Source: Bordetella holmesii ATCC 51541
GTDB taxonomy: Bacteria > Pseudomonadota > Gammaproteobacteria > Burkholderiales > Burkholderiaceae_B
DNA: 64,000 bases
Assembly: GCA_000612485.1 (NCBI GenBank)
Contig: CP007494.1
Coordinates: forward strand, 3,410,001-3,474,000
Direction of reading: 5' to 3'
In this document: piece after piece, positions 1-10,687 of the stretch
How the letters are laid out: each line of letters starts with the position of its first letter
Numbering within the stretch: position 1 is the stretch's first letter
Made by a program: the position numbers and the translations under genes
The notes under the pieces: model-generated
The model's input: only the letters and a program-made list of their open reading frames with translations
Databases searched by the model: none
Told to the model about the DNA's origin: nothing

Positions 1-362
1 TCCACCGGGACGCCATGATTCTGGAGCAACAGGCCAATCTGCTCAGTCAGATAGTCGGTAAACAGCCCAGGCTGTGTGACGGTTGTCTGGTAGCAGCCAG
101 GCTCTGCCACATGGCCGTACGACAGCCGGGAGTCTATCGGGTCGTAGGTTTGCACGGATATCCGCAAGGCGGGGTAGCAGGCACGCACACGCCCGCTTAC
201 ATTGCGCCCATGCAGCACGTCCTGAAATGCCTGGCGCAGAAATGCCGTATTGCGGTCGTAAATCTGTGTCAGCCGCTCGACGGCGGCGCGCGCATCGTCA
301 AAACGTTCAAACGGGATGGGCTCCGGACGATAGAGGTTGGCTGCTGAATACACTGCACTCAT
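1..362 (-). CDS. amn: AMP nucleosidase, N-terminal part (cut by window edge)
   Basis: Translating the minus strand from the ATG at 362 gives an open frame that runs off the window start. The protein begins MSAVYSAANLYRPEPIPFER and continues through a stretch ending TQPGLFTDYLTEQIGLLLQ, which matches the N-terminal domain of AMP nucleosidase (E. coli Amn has TRPTLFRSYLNEQL at this place). The enzyme hydrolyses AMP to adenine and ribose 5-phosphate in the cytoplasm. Only about 120 residues are visible and the catalytic phosphorylase-like domain lies outside the window. About 250 bp without a gene separate its start from the divergent NlpC/P60 gene, so both promoters probably lie there. The identification rests on remembered family sequence, not on an alignment. 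Confidence 0.8.
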   Translation of the reverse strand, partial: MSAVYSAANLYRPEPIPFERFDDARAAVERLTQIYDRNTAFLRQAFQDVLHGRNVSGRVRACYPALRISVQTYDPIDSRLSYGHVAEPGCYQTTVTQPGLFTDYLTEQIGLLLQNHGVPV

Positions 363-613
363 TGGTCGTTTTCCCTGCTGCATCGCGGCCTGAGCGCCGC
401 ACGTCGCCGATTATGGCGCATCCCGTACGGCGCCCCGCCCGCCCGGAGATCCAGCCGCAAGAAACATCCTGCAGCGCATCAAAAATGTAATGAAATACTA
501 TTTCAGAACTATCCGCAGGCATCTGCTGTTAAGGTTTCGCTTTGCCGCCGGCTTATCCCTAGAGACACGTGCTCTGAAGCCATCCGTCCACACTTTGCTG
601 TCCGAAGTGCCGC

Positions 614-1198
614 ATGACTCCTCCCACGCGAAAAGACCGCGGACAATGGTCCAGATTGTCCGCACTGCTCAGCGCCCCGCTGTTGGCGCTATGTTTAACC
701 GGTATTGCCAGCGCGACGGTGCACACCGACGTATTGGGCAATATTCAAGGCCTGAAGCTGGCCGATGAAACCACCGTCCCCACGCTGCGTGAACGTATCG
801 TTCAAGCCGGCCTGGATAAGATAGGTACCCCTTATAGCTGGGGCGGCGACGATCCCGTTGACGGATTCGATTGCAGCGGCCTGGCCCTGTTCGTCTTCCG
901 CGAGACCGCGGGTATCGATCTGCCGCGCACCTCGCGCGCTCAGCGTCAGGCGGGCGACAACGTCAATCGCCGTCAATTACGTCCCGGCGACCTGGTGTTT
1001 TTCGCGACCAGCCGGCGTGGTGTGACGTCGCACGTTGGTATCTATATTGGCCAGAATCAATTCGTGCACGCGCCTTCGCGCGGCGCCAAAGTCCGCGTCG
1101 ATAAGCTCAGCAATAGCTATTGGTCCAAGCGCTACGTGGGCGCTCGCAGCTACCTAGAAAGCAATCCATCGCAATTGCTGGCCCAAAACGCCAATTAA
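614..1198 (+). CDS. NlpC/P60-family cell-wall hydrolase, exported
   Basis: A 194-residue protein with an N-terminal hydrophobic segment (about residues 16-34, ending IASA) that looks like a signal peptide, followed by a C-terminal NlpC/P60 (C40) domain. The catalytic triad is visible: Cys87 in FDCSG, His140 in SHVGIYIG and His152 in VHAPS. Members cleave the D-gamma-glutamyl-diaminopimelate bond or related peptide bonds of peptidoglycan in the periplasm. The start at 614 has only a weak ribosome-binding site, and an alternative start inside the signal peptide is unlikely. The gene stands alone, convergent with the downstream dehydrogenase, and a GC-rich hairpin follows its stop codon. The exact substrate bond cannot be told from sequence. 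Confidence 0.85.
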   Translation: MTPPTRKDRGQWSRLSALLSAPLLALCLTGIASATVHTDVLGNIQGLKLADETTVPTLRERIVQAGLDKIGTPYSWGGDDPVDGFDCSGLALFVFRETAGIDLPRTSRAQRQAGDNVNRRQLRPGDLVFFATSRRGVTSHVGIYIGQNQFVHAPSRGAKVRVDKLSNSYWSKRYVGARSYLESNPSQLLAQNAN

Positions 1199-1205
1199 CG
1201 CGCGA

Positions 1206-1230
1206 CAGGGGCGGCCTGGCCCGCCCCCTG
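1206..1230. terminator. GC-rich hairpin between convergent genes
   Basis: The arms CAGGGGCGG and CCGCCCCCTG pair with one bulged C around a short loop. The hairpin lies in the 36-bp gap between the NlpC/P60 stop and the dehydrogenase stop, so it could serve both. No clear U-tract follows on either strand, so Rho-independent function is uncertain. Confidence 0.4.
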
Positions 1231-1234
1231 CCCT

Positions 1235-2005
1235 TTAGCCTCGACCCACGAACGGCATATTCGTGGCCATGATCGTCATGAACTGCACGTTGGTGTCCAA
1301 GGGCAATTGCGCCATGCTCGCAACAGCCTGAGCGACGTGCGCGACGTCCATGCGGGGTTCGACCCGCGTCGACCCGTCCGCCTGAAGCACGCCCTGGGCC
1401 ATGCGTTCGGTCATGTCGGTGGCGGTATTGCCGATGTCGATCTGACCGCAAGCAATGCCATATTGCCGGCAATCCAGCGAGATCGATTTGGTCAGACCGG
1501 TCACGCCATGCTTGGTTGCCGTATAGGCAATGGAGTATGGGCGCGGTGCGTGCGACGAGATCGATCCGTTGTTGATGATGCGTCCGCCGCGCGGGCTCTG
1601 CGCCTTCATAAGGCGAATAGCGGCCTGCGCGCATAGAAACATGCCGGTCAAATTGGTGTCCACCACCGAGCGCCAGACTTCCACAGGCAGGTCTTCAATG
1701 GGAACGGCAGGCGCACTGCGCCCGGCATTATTGAACAGGACGTCGAGACGGTCATACTCGCGCTGAATTTCGTCGAACAGCGCGCGCACGTCTGACTCCT
1801 GCGTGACGTCGGTCGGCACGACCAACGCACGCACGCCATCTTCGCCGGCGGCAATACGCGTCTGCTCCAGCGGCTCTCGCCGGCGGCCGGCCAACACCAC
1901 CTTGTACCCCTGAGCCAGAAACTCCAGGGCAACGGCCCGGCCAATACCGGTACCTGCGCCAGTTACAAGCGCCACCCGTGAGCCGGGTGTGTCATTTGAC
2001 TGCAT
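1235..2005 (-). CDS. Short-chain dehydrogenase/reductase (SDR)
   Basis: A 256-residue classical SDR. The nucleotide-binding motif TGAGTGIG is near the N-terminus, NNAG follows about residue 90, the catalytic Ser lies in NNGSISS, and the YxxxK pair is YTATK. These enzymes use NAD(P)(H) to oxidise or reduce alcohol and carbonyl groups in the cytosol; the substrate cannot be read from sequence. I chose the ATG at 2005 because GGAGAAG lies just upstream. A GTG five codons earlier is also in frame. The gene is divergent from gmk and convergent with the NlpC/P60 gene, so it appears to be a single-gene unit. Confidence 0.85.
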   Translation of the reverse strand: MQSNDTPGSRVALVTGAGTGIGRAVALEFLAQGYKVVLAGRRREPLEQTRIAAGEDGVRALVVPTDVTQESDVRALFDEIQREYDRLDVLFNNAGRSAPAVPIEDLPVEVWRSVVDTNLTGMFLCAQAAIRLMKAQSPRGGRIINNGSISSHAPRPYSIAYTATKHGVTGLTKSISLDCRQYGIACGQIDIGNTATDMTERMAQGVLQADGSTRVEPRMDVAHVAQAVASMAQLPLDTNVQFMTIMATNMPFVGRG

Positions 2006-2178
2006 TCGCTTCTCCACCAAGATTTCTCAACGCGGCCATCCTACCCCAAACCCCGCCTGCGCAATGCAAGCGGGAGTGACCAACGTCCCGCAGGGCGGGC
2101 CTTGGGCCGTGGCGCTGCGCGCCTGACGGCTGCGCCGATTTGTTATGCTTCGGGTCTCGTACCGTGCGCTTTATTTCC

Positions 2179-2811
2179 ATGTCCGCTCATTCCGGCAATG
2201 TTTTCATGGTCGTCGCCCCGAGTGGCGCCGGCAAATCCAGCCTGGTTCGCGCCCTCCTCGACCGCGACCCATCCATCATGCTGTCCATTTCCGCTACGAC
2301 GCGCGCACCGCGCCCCGGCGAGCAGGACGGCCGCGAATATCGTTTTGTCACGCAAGAAGCGTTTACCGCGCTGCGCGCCGACAACCGGTTGCTTGAATGG
2401 GCTGAAGTCCATGGCAATTTCTACGGTACGCCACGCGACCTGATCGATGAAGCCACCGCCGCCGGCCGAGACGTCCTGCTCGAGATCGACTGGCAGGGTG
2501 CCCGGCAGGTCAAGCAGCGCTATCCGGGCGCAATCGGCATTTTCATCCTGCCGCCATCGATCGAAGAACTCGAGACGCGCCTCAAGGCACGGGGCCAGGA
2601 TTCTGAACAAGTGATATCGCGCCGATTGCTGGCGGCGGGCGGCGAAATCGCGCACGCGCCGGAATGCGAATATGTTATTATTAATCAAGAATTTAGCGTA
2701 GCCCTGTCGGAATTGATGCAAGTCATCAGTGCCGCGCGGCTGCGTTTTTCATCTCAGGCAGTGCGAAATGCAAGCTTGTTTGCCCAACTTGGCATTCCGG
2801 CTTCGCACTAA
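2179..2811 (+). CDS. gmk: Guanylate kinase
   Basis: About 210 residues from the ATG at 2179. The P-loop is APSGAGKSS, followed by the GMP-binding segment around [17 protein letters not shown] and by LEIDWQGA. The enzyme phosphorylates GMP to GDP, feeding GTP and (p)ppGpp pools. An in-frame upstream extension exists, but it adds residues that the family lacks (E. coli Gmk is 207 residues). The gmk-rpoZ-spoT order is standard in Bordetella and ties guanine nucleotide supply, RNA polymerase omega and stringent response together. Gmk and rpoZ are 43 bp apart and probably cotranscribed. Confidence 0.96.
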   Translation: MSAHSGNVFMVVAPSGAGKSSLVRALLDRDPSIMLSISATTRAPRPGEQDGREYRFVTQEAFTALRADNRLLEWAEVHGNFYGTPRDLIDEATAAGRDVLLEIDWQGARQVKQRYPGAIGIFILPPSIEELETRLKARGQDSEQVISRRLLAAGGEIAHAPECEYVIINQEFSVALSELMQVISAARLRFSSQAVRNASLFAQLGIPASH

Positions 2812-2854
2812 AAAACGCCCTGTTCCTAACGTCAGCTATCCACCAGGTAATTCC

Positions 2855-3058
2855 ATGGCCCGCATCACTGTCGAAGATTGTCTGAACCAAATCCCTAACC
2901 GATTCAAGCTCACGCTGGCTGCGACCTACCGCGCCCGCGAGCTGGCGCAAGGCCATGCCCCGCGCCTGGACAGCAAAGACAAGCCGACCGTGACTGCCCT
3001 GCGTGAAATCGCCTCCGGCCTCACCGGCCTGGAAATGCTGCGTAAAGTCCCGACCTGA
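2855..3058 (+). CDS. rpoZ: RNA polymerase omega subunit
   Basis: A 67-residue protein beginning [10 protein letters not shown] and containing [19 protein letters not shown], the signature of omega. It stabilises the beta-prime subunit during RNA polymerase assembly and in other proteobacteria forms part of a ppGpp-binding site. The ATG at 2855 was chosen over a longer in-frame ORF because the known protein starts with this MARITVEDC sequence. The length is that of the beta-proteobacterial protein. It sits between gmk and spoT, 23 bp before the latter. Confidence 0.97.
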   Translation: MARITVEDCLNQIPNRFKLTLAATYRARELAQGHAPRLDSKDKPTVTALREIASGLTGLEMLRKVPT

Positions 3059-3081
3059 TCGCGGCCGGGGAGGCGGCTAGC

Positions 3082-5379
<2,298 letters not shown>

Positions 5380-5383
5380 GCCA

Positions 5384-5410
5384 CTATGGCCCGGCACCGC
5401 CGGGCCATAG
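5384..5410 (+). terminator. Hairpin after spoT
   Basis: A perfect 12-bp inverted repeat (CTATGGCCCGGC and its complement) around the loop ACC begins 4 bases after the spoT stop. It is followed by TTCTCT, a weak U-tract. It probably ends the gmk-rpoZ-spoT transcript and insulates it from the convergent ABC operon. Confidence 0.65.
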
Positions 5411-5481
5411 TTCTCTGGGCGCTGCCCTCCTGTGCCTGCTCCCACCCCAGCCGCTGCCTCGACGACTGCGGCGCGTTCCTC

Positions 5482-6210
5482 TTAGGCCACGTGCTGCAGG
5501 AAGTCCCGCAACCGCTGACTCGGCGGGTCGCTCAACAGGGCCTGCGGCTTGCCATCATGAGCAATTTTGCCGCCATCAATAAACAGAAGCCGACTACCCA
5601 CCTTGCGGGCGAACTCCATCTCGTGGGTGACGACGACCATGGTCATACCCTCGACCGCGAGATCGCGCATGACCTTCAATACTTCGTGGCGCAACTCGGG
5701 ATCCAGCGCTGAGGTGGGTTCGTCAAAGAGCATGAGCTTGGGTTTGATGGCCAGGGCCCGGGCGATCGCCACGCGCTGTTGCTGACCGCCCGACAACTCG
5801 GCGGGGTAGTGGTCCATACGCTCGGACAGGCCCACCTTGCCGAGCAGTTCGCGGGCCACCTGGCGGGCCTCGTCGCGGCTGGTCCCTCGCGTGTGCAGCG
5901 GCCCGAACATGACGTTCTCCAGCGCTGTCATCTGCGGAAACAGATTGAACTGCTGGAATACCATTCCGGCCTCGCGCCGGATGGTGCGCACGTCCTCGGA
6001 CGATCCAAGCACACTGATGCCGTCGACGTGCAGATCGCCACCGTCGATGGTTTCCAGCACGTTGATACAGCGCAAGAACGTAGATTTCCCCGAGCCGGAC
6101 GGCCCGACCACCACCACGACCTCACCGGCATCGACGTTAACTGTAATCCCATTGAGGACGACCGAATCGCCAAAGCGTTTGGTGACGTTCTTGAATTCGA
6201 CCATGCTCAT
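5482..6210 (-). CDS. glnQ: Polar amino-acid ABC transporter, ATP-binding protein
   Basis: A 242-residue GlnQ/HisP-type ATPase with Walker A GPSGSGKST, Q-loop VFQQFNLFP, signature LSGGQQQR, Walker B LMLFDEPTSALD and the H-loop VVVTHEM. It powers import through the permease encoded just upstream. The chosen ATG at 6210 overlaps the permease stop by four bases (ATGA), indicating translational coupling. Substrate is likely glutamine or another polar amino acid; the assignment to glutamine follows from family resemblance of all three components, not from a diagnostic residue. Confidence 0.88.
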   Translation of the reverse strand: MSMVEFKNVTKRFGDSVVLNGITVNVDAGEVVVVVGPSGSGKSTFLRCINVLETIDGGDLHVDGISVLGSSEDVRTIRREAGMVFQQFNLFPQMTALENVMFGPLHTRGTSRDEARQVARELLGKVGLSERMDHYPAELSGGQQQRVAIARALAIKPKLMLFDEPTSALDPELRHEVLKVMRDLAVEGMTMVVVTHEMEFARKVGSRLLFIDGGKIAHDGKPQALLSDPPSQRLRDFLQHVA

Positions 6211-6866
6211 AGTATGCGCATCCTCTTCTCTAGCAGCCGCAAGCCCAGGGCCATCAGGCCGGTAAGAATCAGGTAAACCACCGCCACCGCTGACCAGATC
6301 TCCACGGCGCGAAAGTTGCTGGCCATGATCTCCTGGCCCTGACGGGTCAATTCGGCCACACCGATGACGATGAACAGCGAAGAATCCTTCAGGCTGATGA
6401 TGCACTGATTGCCCAGCGAGGGAATCATGCGGCGGAAAGCCACCGGCCCAATAATGTGAAAAAGAATCTTGGAAAACGGCAGTCCCATCGCCTGGCCAGC
6501 TTCCTTGAGGCCGCGCGCCACCGAGAGCAAGGAGCCGCGCACGATTTCGGCAATGTATGCGCCCGAGTTGATGATCAGGGTTGCGATCGCGGCCGTCTCG
6601 GCCTCGACCCGCATACCCGGCAGCAATAACGGCAACGCGAAGTAAATGAACATCACCTGCACCACGATGGGCGTACCACGGATCACGGCGACATACACCT
6701 GCGCCAGAATCGCCAACGGACGCGGCCCGTAGGCACGGGCAACGCCGGCCAATGCCCCAAGAATGAAACCGCCGACCAGGCCGCACAAGGTGATCTTGAC
6801 GGTCATCAATGTGCCGTCAAGCAAATTGGGCAAGGCGTCCCAGATTACTGATACGTCAAAATTCAC
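6207..6866 (-). CDS. glnP: Polar amino-acid ABC transporter, permease
   Basis: A 219-residue inner-membrane permease of the His/Glu/Gln/Arg/opine class, the same length as E. coli GlnP. Several hydrophobic segments surround the EAA-like loop (EAGQAMGLPFSKILFHIIGP). I place the start at a GTG at 6866, preceded by AAGGGGAAG; the longer in-frame ORF to 6926 adds non-conserved residues. It is cotranscribed with the ATPase (4-bp overlap) and follows the binding protein after 81 bp. Only one permease gene is present, so the channel is probably a homodimer. Confidence 0.87.
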   Translation of the reverse strand: MNFDVSVIWDALPNLLDGTLMTVKITLCGLVGGFILGALAGVARAYGPRPLAILAQVYVAVIRGTPIVVQVMFIYFALPLLLPGMRVEAETAAIATLIINSGAYIAEIVRGSLLSVARGLKEAGQAMGLPFSKILFHIIGPVAFRRMIPSLGNQCIISLKDSSLFIVIGVAELTRQGQEIMASNFRAVEIWSAVAVVYLILTGLMALGLRLLEKRMRIL

Positions 6867-6947
6867 GCTTCCCCTTTCTGGCGGAAAAAACATGGCCGCC
6901 GGCGAGACCTGCCCGCAAGCGGCCAAAGGTTCTTTCAGATCAGCGCA

Positions 6948-7700
6948 TCAGGGCGCCTTGCCGAACCACTTGGTATAGATCTTGTCGTATTCGCCGTTAG
7001 CCTTGAGGGTGGCCAACGCCTTGTTGACCTGCGCCACCAGGTCGCTGTCCTTGGGGAAGGCGATGCCATAAAAATCGCCGCTCTTGACGGTACCCACGAC
7101 CTTCACGCGGCCCTTGCCAGCCGTATTGGCGTAGTACTGAACATTGGGCGTGTCATGCACGGCGGCATCGACGCGGCCGGTGGCCAGCTCAAGGTAGGCG
7201 TTGTCGATATTGGGAAAGAGCTTGAGCTTGGCGTCTGGCACCTGCGCCTTGAGGAAGTCCACCGTTGCGGTGCCCGTCTTGACGGCGACCGTTTTGCCGG
7301 CCAGATCCTGTGCCGTCTTGATATTGCTGGTCTTTTCAGGGACAAGGATAGCCAGGCCGCTTTCATAATAGGGATCCGAGAAGTCGATCACCTTCTTGCG
7401 ATCGTCACGGATGGTGATCCCGGCCAGCGCAGCATCGATGTTTTTGGTTTGCAGGCCCGGGATGATGCCGTTGAAGTCCATGGGTTGCAGTTTGTACTTG
7501 AGATTGAGCTCTTTGGCGATCGCCGCCCAGAGATCAACGTCAAAACCCGTGTAAGTGTTGCCCTGCTTGAACTCGAACGGCACAAATGCCGTGTCGGTGG
7601 CTACGATCAACTCCTTACCCTGAGGCGCCGCGGCAGATATCGAACCAAACATCGTGACGGACAGCCCAACGAGGGCAGCCGCGACTTTACTTTTGATCAT
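6948..7700 (-). CDS. glnH: Periplasmic polar amino-acid binding protein
   Basis: A 250-residue family-3 solute-binding protein with a signal peptide (about residues 1-24, ending SAAA). The mature protein starts near the conserved [15 protein letters not shown] and contains [14 protein letters not shown], typical of glutamine-binding proteins. It delivers substrate to the GlnP/GlnQ complex. The ATG at 7700 has an AGGAGA ribosome-binding site. It is the first gene of the minus-strand operon; its promoter should lie in the 189-bp gap shared with the C45 pseudogene, which contains no other recognisable gene. Confidence 0.9.
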   Translation of the reverse strand: MIKSKVAAALVGLSVTMFGSISAAAPQGKELIVATDTAFVPFEFKQGNTYTGFDVDLWAAIAKELNLKYKLQPMDFNGIIPGLQTKNIDAALAGITIRDDRKKVIDFSDPYYESGLAILVPEKTSNIKTAQDLAGKTVAVKTGTATVDFLKAQVPDAKLKLFPNIDNAYLELATGRVDAAVHDTPNVQYYANTAGKGRVKVVGTVKSGDFYGIAFPKDSDLVAQVNKALATLKANGEYDKIYTKWFGKAP

Positions 7701-7889
7701 AGATTTCTCCTGTGGATTCAACAGGCTACGCCCATACTGCCTGGCGAGCCAAGTCTGGGCGCCAGGTGCCGGACCAAAATCCAGGCCTGCAACTGGCTTG
7801 CGAACGATCTTAACGCAACACTTCCCCGTGGCACAGCCGCAGATAGAAATTACAATGCAACTCCCATCCCAATCACCCGGGGGCAGGCT

Positions 7890-8927
7890 GTGGCGTTCAA
7901 TCCCATCACCATCGAGGGAGACCGGCGGCAGGTCGGTCTGGAGCTCGGCAAGCTGGCGCGCGCCATCATGCCCGCCTATCTGGATCAAAGCAGCACTTGA
8001 GCTGCTTTACGTCCCTGGCGTGGCCACGGCTTCCTGCAAGGCCTGGGCCAGGCCGCTCGCGCCGCCCTGCCCGCGATCTGGCAGGAGCTCGAAGGCCTGG
8101 CCGAAGGCTTGCGCATGCCGCTCGAAGACGTGCTCCTGTGGAACTGCCGCGGTGATCTACTGCGCAAAACCTCCGATGGCTGCACCTCGCTGGCCTGGCG
8201 CGATCCCGATGGCAACTGCTGGATGGCCCATAACGAAGATGGCGACCCCTATCTGCGGGGCCGTTGCCGCATCGTCGACGTCCATCTCGACGATGCGCCA
8301 GGGTACGTCAGTTTCTACTATCCCGGCTCATTGCCGGGCCACACCTTCGCCAGCAATCGGAATGGTTTGACGCAGACCATCAACAATGTACGCTTGCGTC
8401 AACGGCAGATGGGCGTGCCGCGCATGCTGGTGGCACGCGCCGTACTCGATTGCACCAGCCTGCAGGAGGCCCTGGACCTGCTGCAGACGCTGCCGCGGGC
8501 GGGGGGTTTTCATCACACCCTGGGCTCGGCCGCAGAGGGCCGGATGTTCAGCGTCGAGGCCACGCCGGCGCAGTGCGCCGTACACGAAATCCTCAAAGGC
8601 TATGTGCATGCCAACCACCTGATCCACCCCGGCAGCCCGCCCCAGGTCATCAGCGACTCATCGGCCAGCCGGCAACGCCAGGCCGAGTACCTGTTGGACG
8701 CCTGGCGCGGCAGCGCCAGCGGCACCGACCTCGTCGCCGCCCTGCTCGACAGTACCGGGTCGCTGCCGCTGCTGCGCACCGACCCGAACGATCCTGACGA
8801 AGAAAACACCCTGGCCACCGCGCTCTTTGCGTTAGCTGAAGGCAACGTCACGCTCAGCCTGTATGACCGTTGCCCGACGTCGATGCTGACGCTGACAATC
8901 AGCGGCACAGACGATTCTGCCCTTTAA
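7890..8927 (+). pseudogene. C45-family acyltransferase/peptidase, interrupted by TGA
   Basis: One reading frame from a GTG at 7890 to the TAA at 8927 encodes a protein of the C45 family (acyl-CoA:6-aminopenicillanate acyltransferase-like Ntn hydrolases) but contains TGA at 7998-8000. Before it lies [12 protein letters not shown], and after it the same frame resumes with [20 protein letters not shown], which reads as continuous family sequence, so the stop most likely replaces Trp (TGG to TGA). The expected catalytic Cys that becomes the new N-terminus after self-cleavage is in SDGCTSLAW. A downstream start (TTG 8109 or ATG 8115) could make a 270-residue fragment, but it would lack most of the pro-region. 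The tail overlaps the convergent fhaC by four bases. Confidence 0.8.
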
Positions 8928-10687
8928 AAAACGAAGGAGGTACTCAGGTACCAAAGAGGTTTTTTCGGCAGCGGCGACCACATGGCGCGTGCATACGTCG
9001 CCGATAGGTTCCAGTACGGGGAACTCAGCCGAACACCAAGTGCCCAACCGGCCATGCTCACGGCGGCTGTGTCCTGGTTGTTCTGCAGCCTGCCCACATC
9101 CAGGCCCGCAAAGGGCGTCAAGCTCACGCCGGCCAGCCGTGGCCAACGCACAGGCAGCGATACGGTGTTTGACCAATAAACACCTTTGTCGCCACTTTGC
9201 GAGGTCATGCGGCTGAAGCCGTGGACGGTGTACTCGTCACCCAGCGTGAGCTGGTAGCTGTTGAGCAAAATCTGGCGCGAGTACTGAAAACCCAACTGAG
9301 ACTGAACGCGCAGCGCCTGCCCGCCAGGCGCAAAGCTACCCTGCCAGGACACGATAGCGTTGACGCGCGACGCATAGCCGCGGGCATTGACCGCGTCGAA
9401 GGCAGAATACTGGCCGTTGTTCAGGCCCAAGCCTCGATTCCAGGACAGGTCGGCGAACATGGCCTGACGGCCGCGCTGCACGCTCCACTGCAGACCCAGC
9501 GTGCCATCGCTGTAATGCTTGCTACTGACATCCAGCCTTGTCTGCGCCAGATAGTTCTTGTTCTGGCGAGACTTCAGTGCGCCGTACAAACTGAACTGCG
9601 ACGTCGCGTCGCGATAAACGGTACGCGTGATCCGCAGACTCACATTGCGCGAGTTGCCTGCGGACTGGTAGGCCAGTCGGTGCGCACGCAGCAAGTTCTT
9701 GTAGCTGCTGTAGCCGGCCTGAAGGTCGATGCGGGTATAGCCTAGCGGGATGCGATACGACAAATCATAGGACTGTTCGCCATCGCTGCCGGCGTCTGAA
9801 AAGTAACGCCGGCTGGCAAACAGGTTGAGGCTGTCGCTGATCCCCAGCAGATCGCCCGTGCCCACCGATAGGCTGTACTTATCACGCCCCTGTTGCGGCG
9901 TGCCCAGGCCGGAGTTGTCTGCCCCTATCGAAAACCGGGCCCAGGCCGCGCGCTCGACACGGAGATCGAGATAGGAGTAGCCATACTCTTCAGCGGGCGC
10001 AATCGTCACCGTGACCTGTTTGAGGCCATTGTTCATGTTCTCAATGGCTTGGTCCAGGTCACGTATGTTGAGCGGCGACCGCCACCAATTGGGGATGGCC
10101 CAACCCACCATGGCGCGATCGCGCAGCGTCTGAAGCGGCTTGCCATTGATGCGCCATCCCTTGATGCGCCCCCAGTTGACTTTCAACTGCAGGCGCCCAT
10201 TTTTCAAGGCCGGCTCCAGCAGCGCAATGTTGGAGGTGACATAACCCAACTCATACAGCCTCGCCGTCAACAGACGCACAAGGTTGAACAGCCCCTGATT
10301 ATCCAAGGGACGATGCAAAAACTCCCGGGCCAGCGTTTGCGCGTCAAACAGGACCGGTTGCGTGCCGAAATCCAGATCCACCCCCGAGACGGCCACAGTA
10401 TGACCAGGCCTGGTGAGATCCGGCGCGGGCGTGGTCTCGGGCGCTTCGATCGTGCTGCCGGGCGGCTGGCTGAGTGCGCGGTCGATCTGCCGCTGCTGTT
10501 GAGCGCGTTGCAGGCGATTGTGTTCGAAATCGAGGTCGCGTTGACCCGGGGTGAGCGGCTGTTGCCCATTGGGCGCAAAAAGGGGATGCGACGATTGCGC
10601 CAAAGCAGGCCCTGCCGCAGACAAGCAGGCCAAGCTTGCAGCCACTGCCAGGCGTGGGTGCCGCCCCTTAAAGGGGATCTCAATCAT
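8924..10687 (-). CDS. fhaC: FhaC-like outer-membrane transporter of filamentous haemagglutinin (TpsB)
   Basis: A 587-residue TpsB-family transporter with a signal peptide ending ALAQ, an N-terminal helix region, two POTRA domains (SGVDLDFGTQPVLFDAQTLA; GRIKGWRINGKPLQT) and a C-terminal 16-strand barrel ending STSFVF. It should secrete FhaB across the outer membrane. Many stretches match B. pertussis FhaC closely (AEEYGYSYLDL, SSKHYSD, GFQYSRQ, LLNSYQ, TSQSGDKGVY). In the L6-loop signature, B. pertussis has TVRGY; here codon 489 (CAC at 9223-9221) makes it TVHGF, removing the conserved Arg. The partner motif PFAGLDVG on the following strand is intact. The start overlaps the end of fimD by 8 bp, so the gene is the last of the fim-fhaC unit. 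Confidence 0.92.
   Translation of the reverse strand: MIEIPFKGRHPRLAVAASLACLSAAGPALAQSSHPLFAPNGQQPLTPGQRDLDFEHNRLQRAQQQRQIDRALSQPPGSTIEAPETTPAPDLTRPGHTVAVSGVDLDFGTQPVLFDAQTLAREFLHRPLDNQGLFNLVRLLTARLYELGYVTSNIALLEPALKNGRLQLKVNWGRIKGWRINGKPLQTLRDRAMVGWAIPNWWRSPLNIRDLDQAIENMNNGLKQVTVTIAPAEEYGYSYLDLRVERAAWARFSIGADNSGLGTPQQGRDKYSLSVGTGDLLGISDSLNLFASRRYFSDAGSDGEQSYDLSYRIPLGYTRIDLQAGYSSYKNLLRAHRLAYQSAGNSRNVSLRITRTVYRDATSQFSLYGALKSRQNKNYLAQTRLDVSSKHYSDGTLGLQWSVQRGRQAMFADLSWNRGLGLNNGQYSAFDAVNARGYASRVNAIVSWQGSFAPGGQALRVQSQLGFQYSRQILLNSYQLTLGDEYTVHGFSRMTSQSGDKGVYWSNTVSLPVRWPRLAGVSLTPFAGLDVGRLQNNQDTAAVSMAGWALGVRLSSPYWNLSATYARAMWSPLPKKPLWYLSTSFVF

Noticed and set aside
15..490. Plus-strand open frames at the window start
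   Set aside because: They are shadows of the minus-strand amn gene, whose translation matches AMP nucleosidase.
7998..8000. TGA in the C45 gene as a selenocysteine or programmed read-through codon
   Set aside because: The position fits Trp, not the catalytic Cys, and no SECIS-like hairpin or selenocysteine genes are evident here.
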